Below are positions 63,901 through 64,000 of a DNA stretch of 64,000 bases, in pieces. Origin of the DNA: Cruorifilaria tuberocauda (lineage: Eukaryota > Nematoda > Chromadorea > Rhabditida > Onchocercidae); assembly GCA_013365365.1 (NCBI GenBank), contig JABVXU010000234.1, positions 12,501-76,500 on the forward strand. Direction: 5' to 3'. Positions within the stretch are counted from its first letter, which is position 1; each line of letters starts with the position of its first letter. Below the pieces are notes generated by a model. That model worked only from the letters and a program-made list of their open reading frames with translations, did not search any database and was not told the DNA's origin. A program made the translations under genes and the position numbers.

Positions 63901-64000
63901 CGTAACAATATCGTTAGTATTTTACATAATACTGCAGCACATATTTCTGGGTGTTGCCAGGTTAGTATAATATTTTGCATTTTGTTGTATTGCCCATTGC
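60966..64000. other. Region upstream of KAT6 to the window edge
   Basis: This 3 kb is mostly AT-rich and non-coding by eye. The KAT6 first-exon frame stays open upstream to 61109 without an ATG. A separate minus-strand segment at 62829-62890 has an acceptor, a GGAAG|gtaacc donor and a coding-like, charged peptide (DYDQQNDEEVLDRRSRLAVE). Upstream KAT6 exons may therefore exist here or beyond the edge. Confidence 0.5.

Overview
The window is nuclear DNA of an animal. It is AT-rich, with compact multi-exon genes, short GT-AG introns and protein families typical of nematodes. Gene architecture, a CRMP gene of the long UNC-33 type and likely splice-leader acceptors just upstream of several start codons point to a nematode. 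A spirurid or filarial (clade III) species is my best guess, but this is an inference. I saw no bacterial, viral, rRNA or tRNA genes.

Layout by strand: (1) 109-912, minus: BRK1 (WAVE complex subunit) and then the first exon of a probable NDUFA6-like complex I subunit, spaced like a nematode operon. (2) 2736-5137, plus: DNAJC25/dnj-2-type ER J-protein, convergent with (3) 6564-8641, minus: BuGZ/ZNF207. (4) 10130-12068, plus: TSG101, divergent from BuGZ. (5) 18798-23495, plus: UNC-33/CRMP with a large N-terminal exon. (6) 27535-30174, plus: ELOVL3/6-type fatty acid elongase. (7) 35462-37392, minus: PPIL1 cyclophilin, divergent from (8) 38735-42235, plus: SH2D4-type SH2 protein. (9) 43624-47189, minus: adenosine kinase. 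(10) 50486-60965, minus: a 38-exon MOZ/MORF (KAT6)-type MYST acetyltransferase that fills the right end.

I rebuilt each gene by hand from splice sites. Every complete model has consistent exon phases and one open frame: 73, 329, 259, 370, 852, 314, 170, 621, 359 and 1566 residues for genes 1 to 10 (the partial NDUFA6-like gene is left out). The genes serve separate housekeeping or neuronal functions: actin nucleation, respiration, ER folding, mitotic checkpoint, ESCRT-I, axon guidance, lipid elongation, splicing, signalling, purine salvage and chromatin. No single pathway or defence system is evident.

The rest is AT-rich intergenic DNA with simple repeats and a few short repeat families. The features most worth following up are several unexplained exon-like segments: minus strand 5.4-6.7 kb, plus strand 27.8 kb in the elongase intron, and minus strand 61 and 62.8 kb upstream of KAT6. 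Splice alternatives inside KAT6 that would switch between full-length and truncated protein, and a degenerate repeat array between PPIL1 and SH2D4, also deserve attention.
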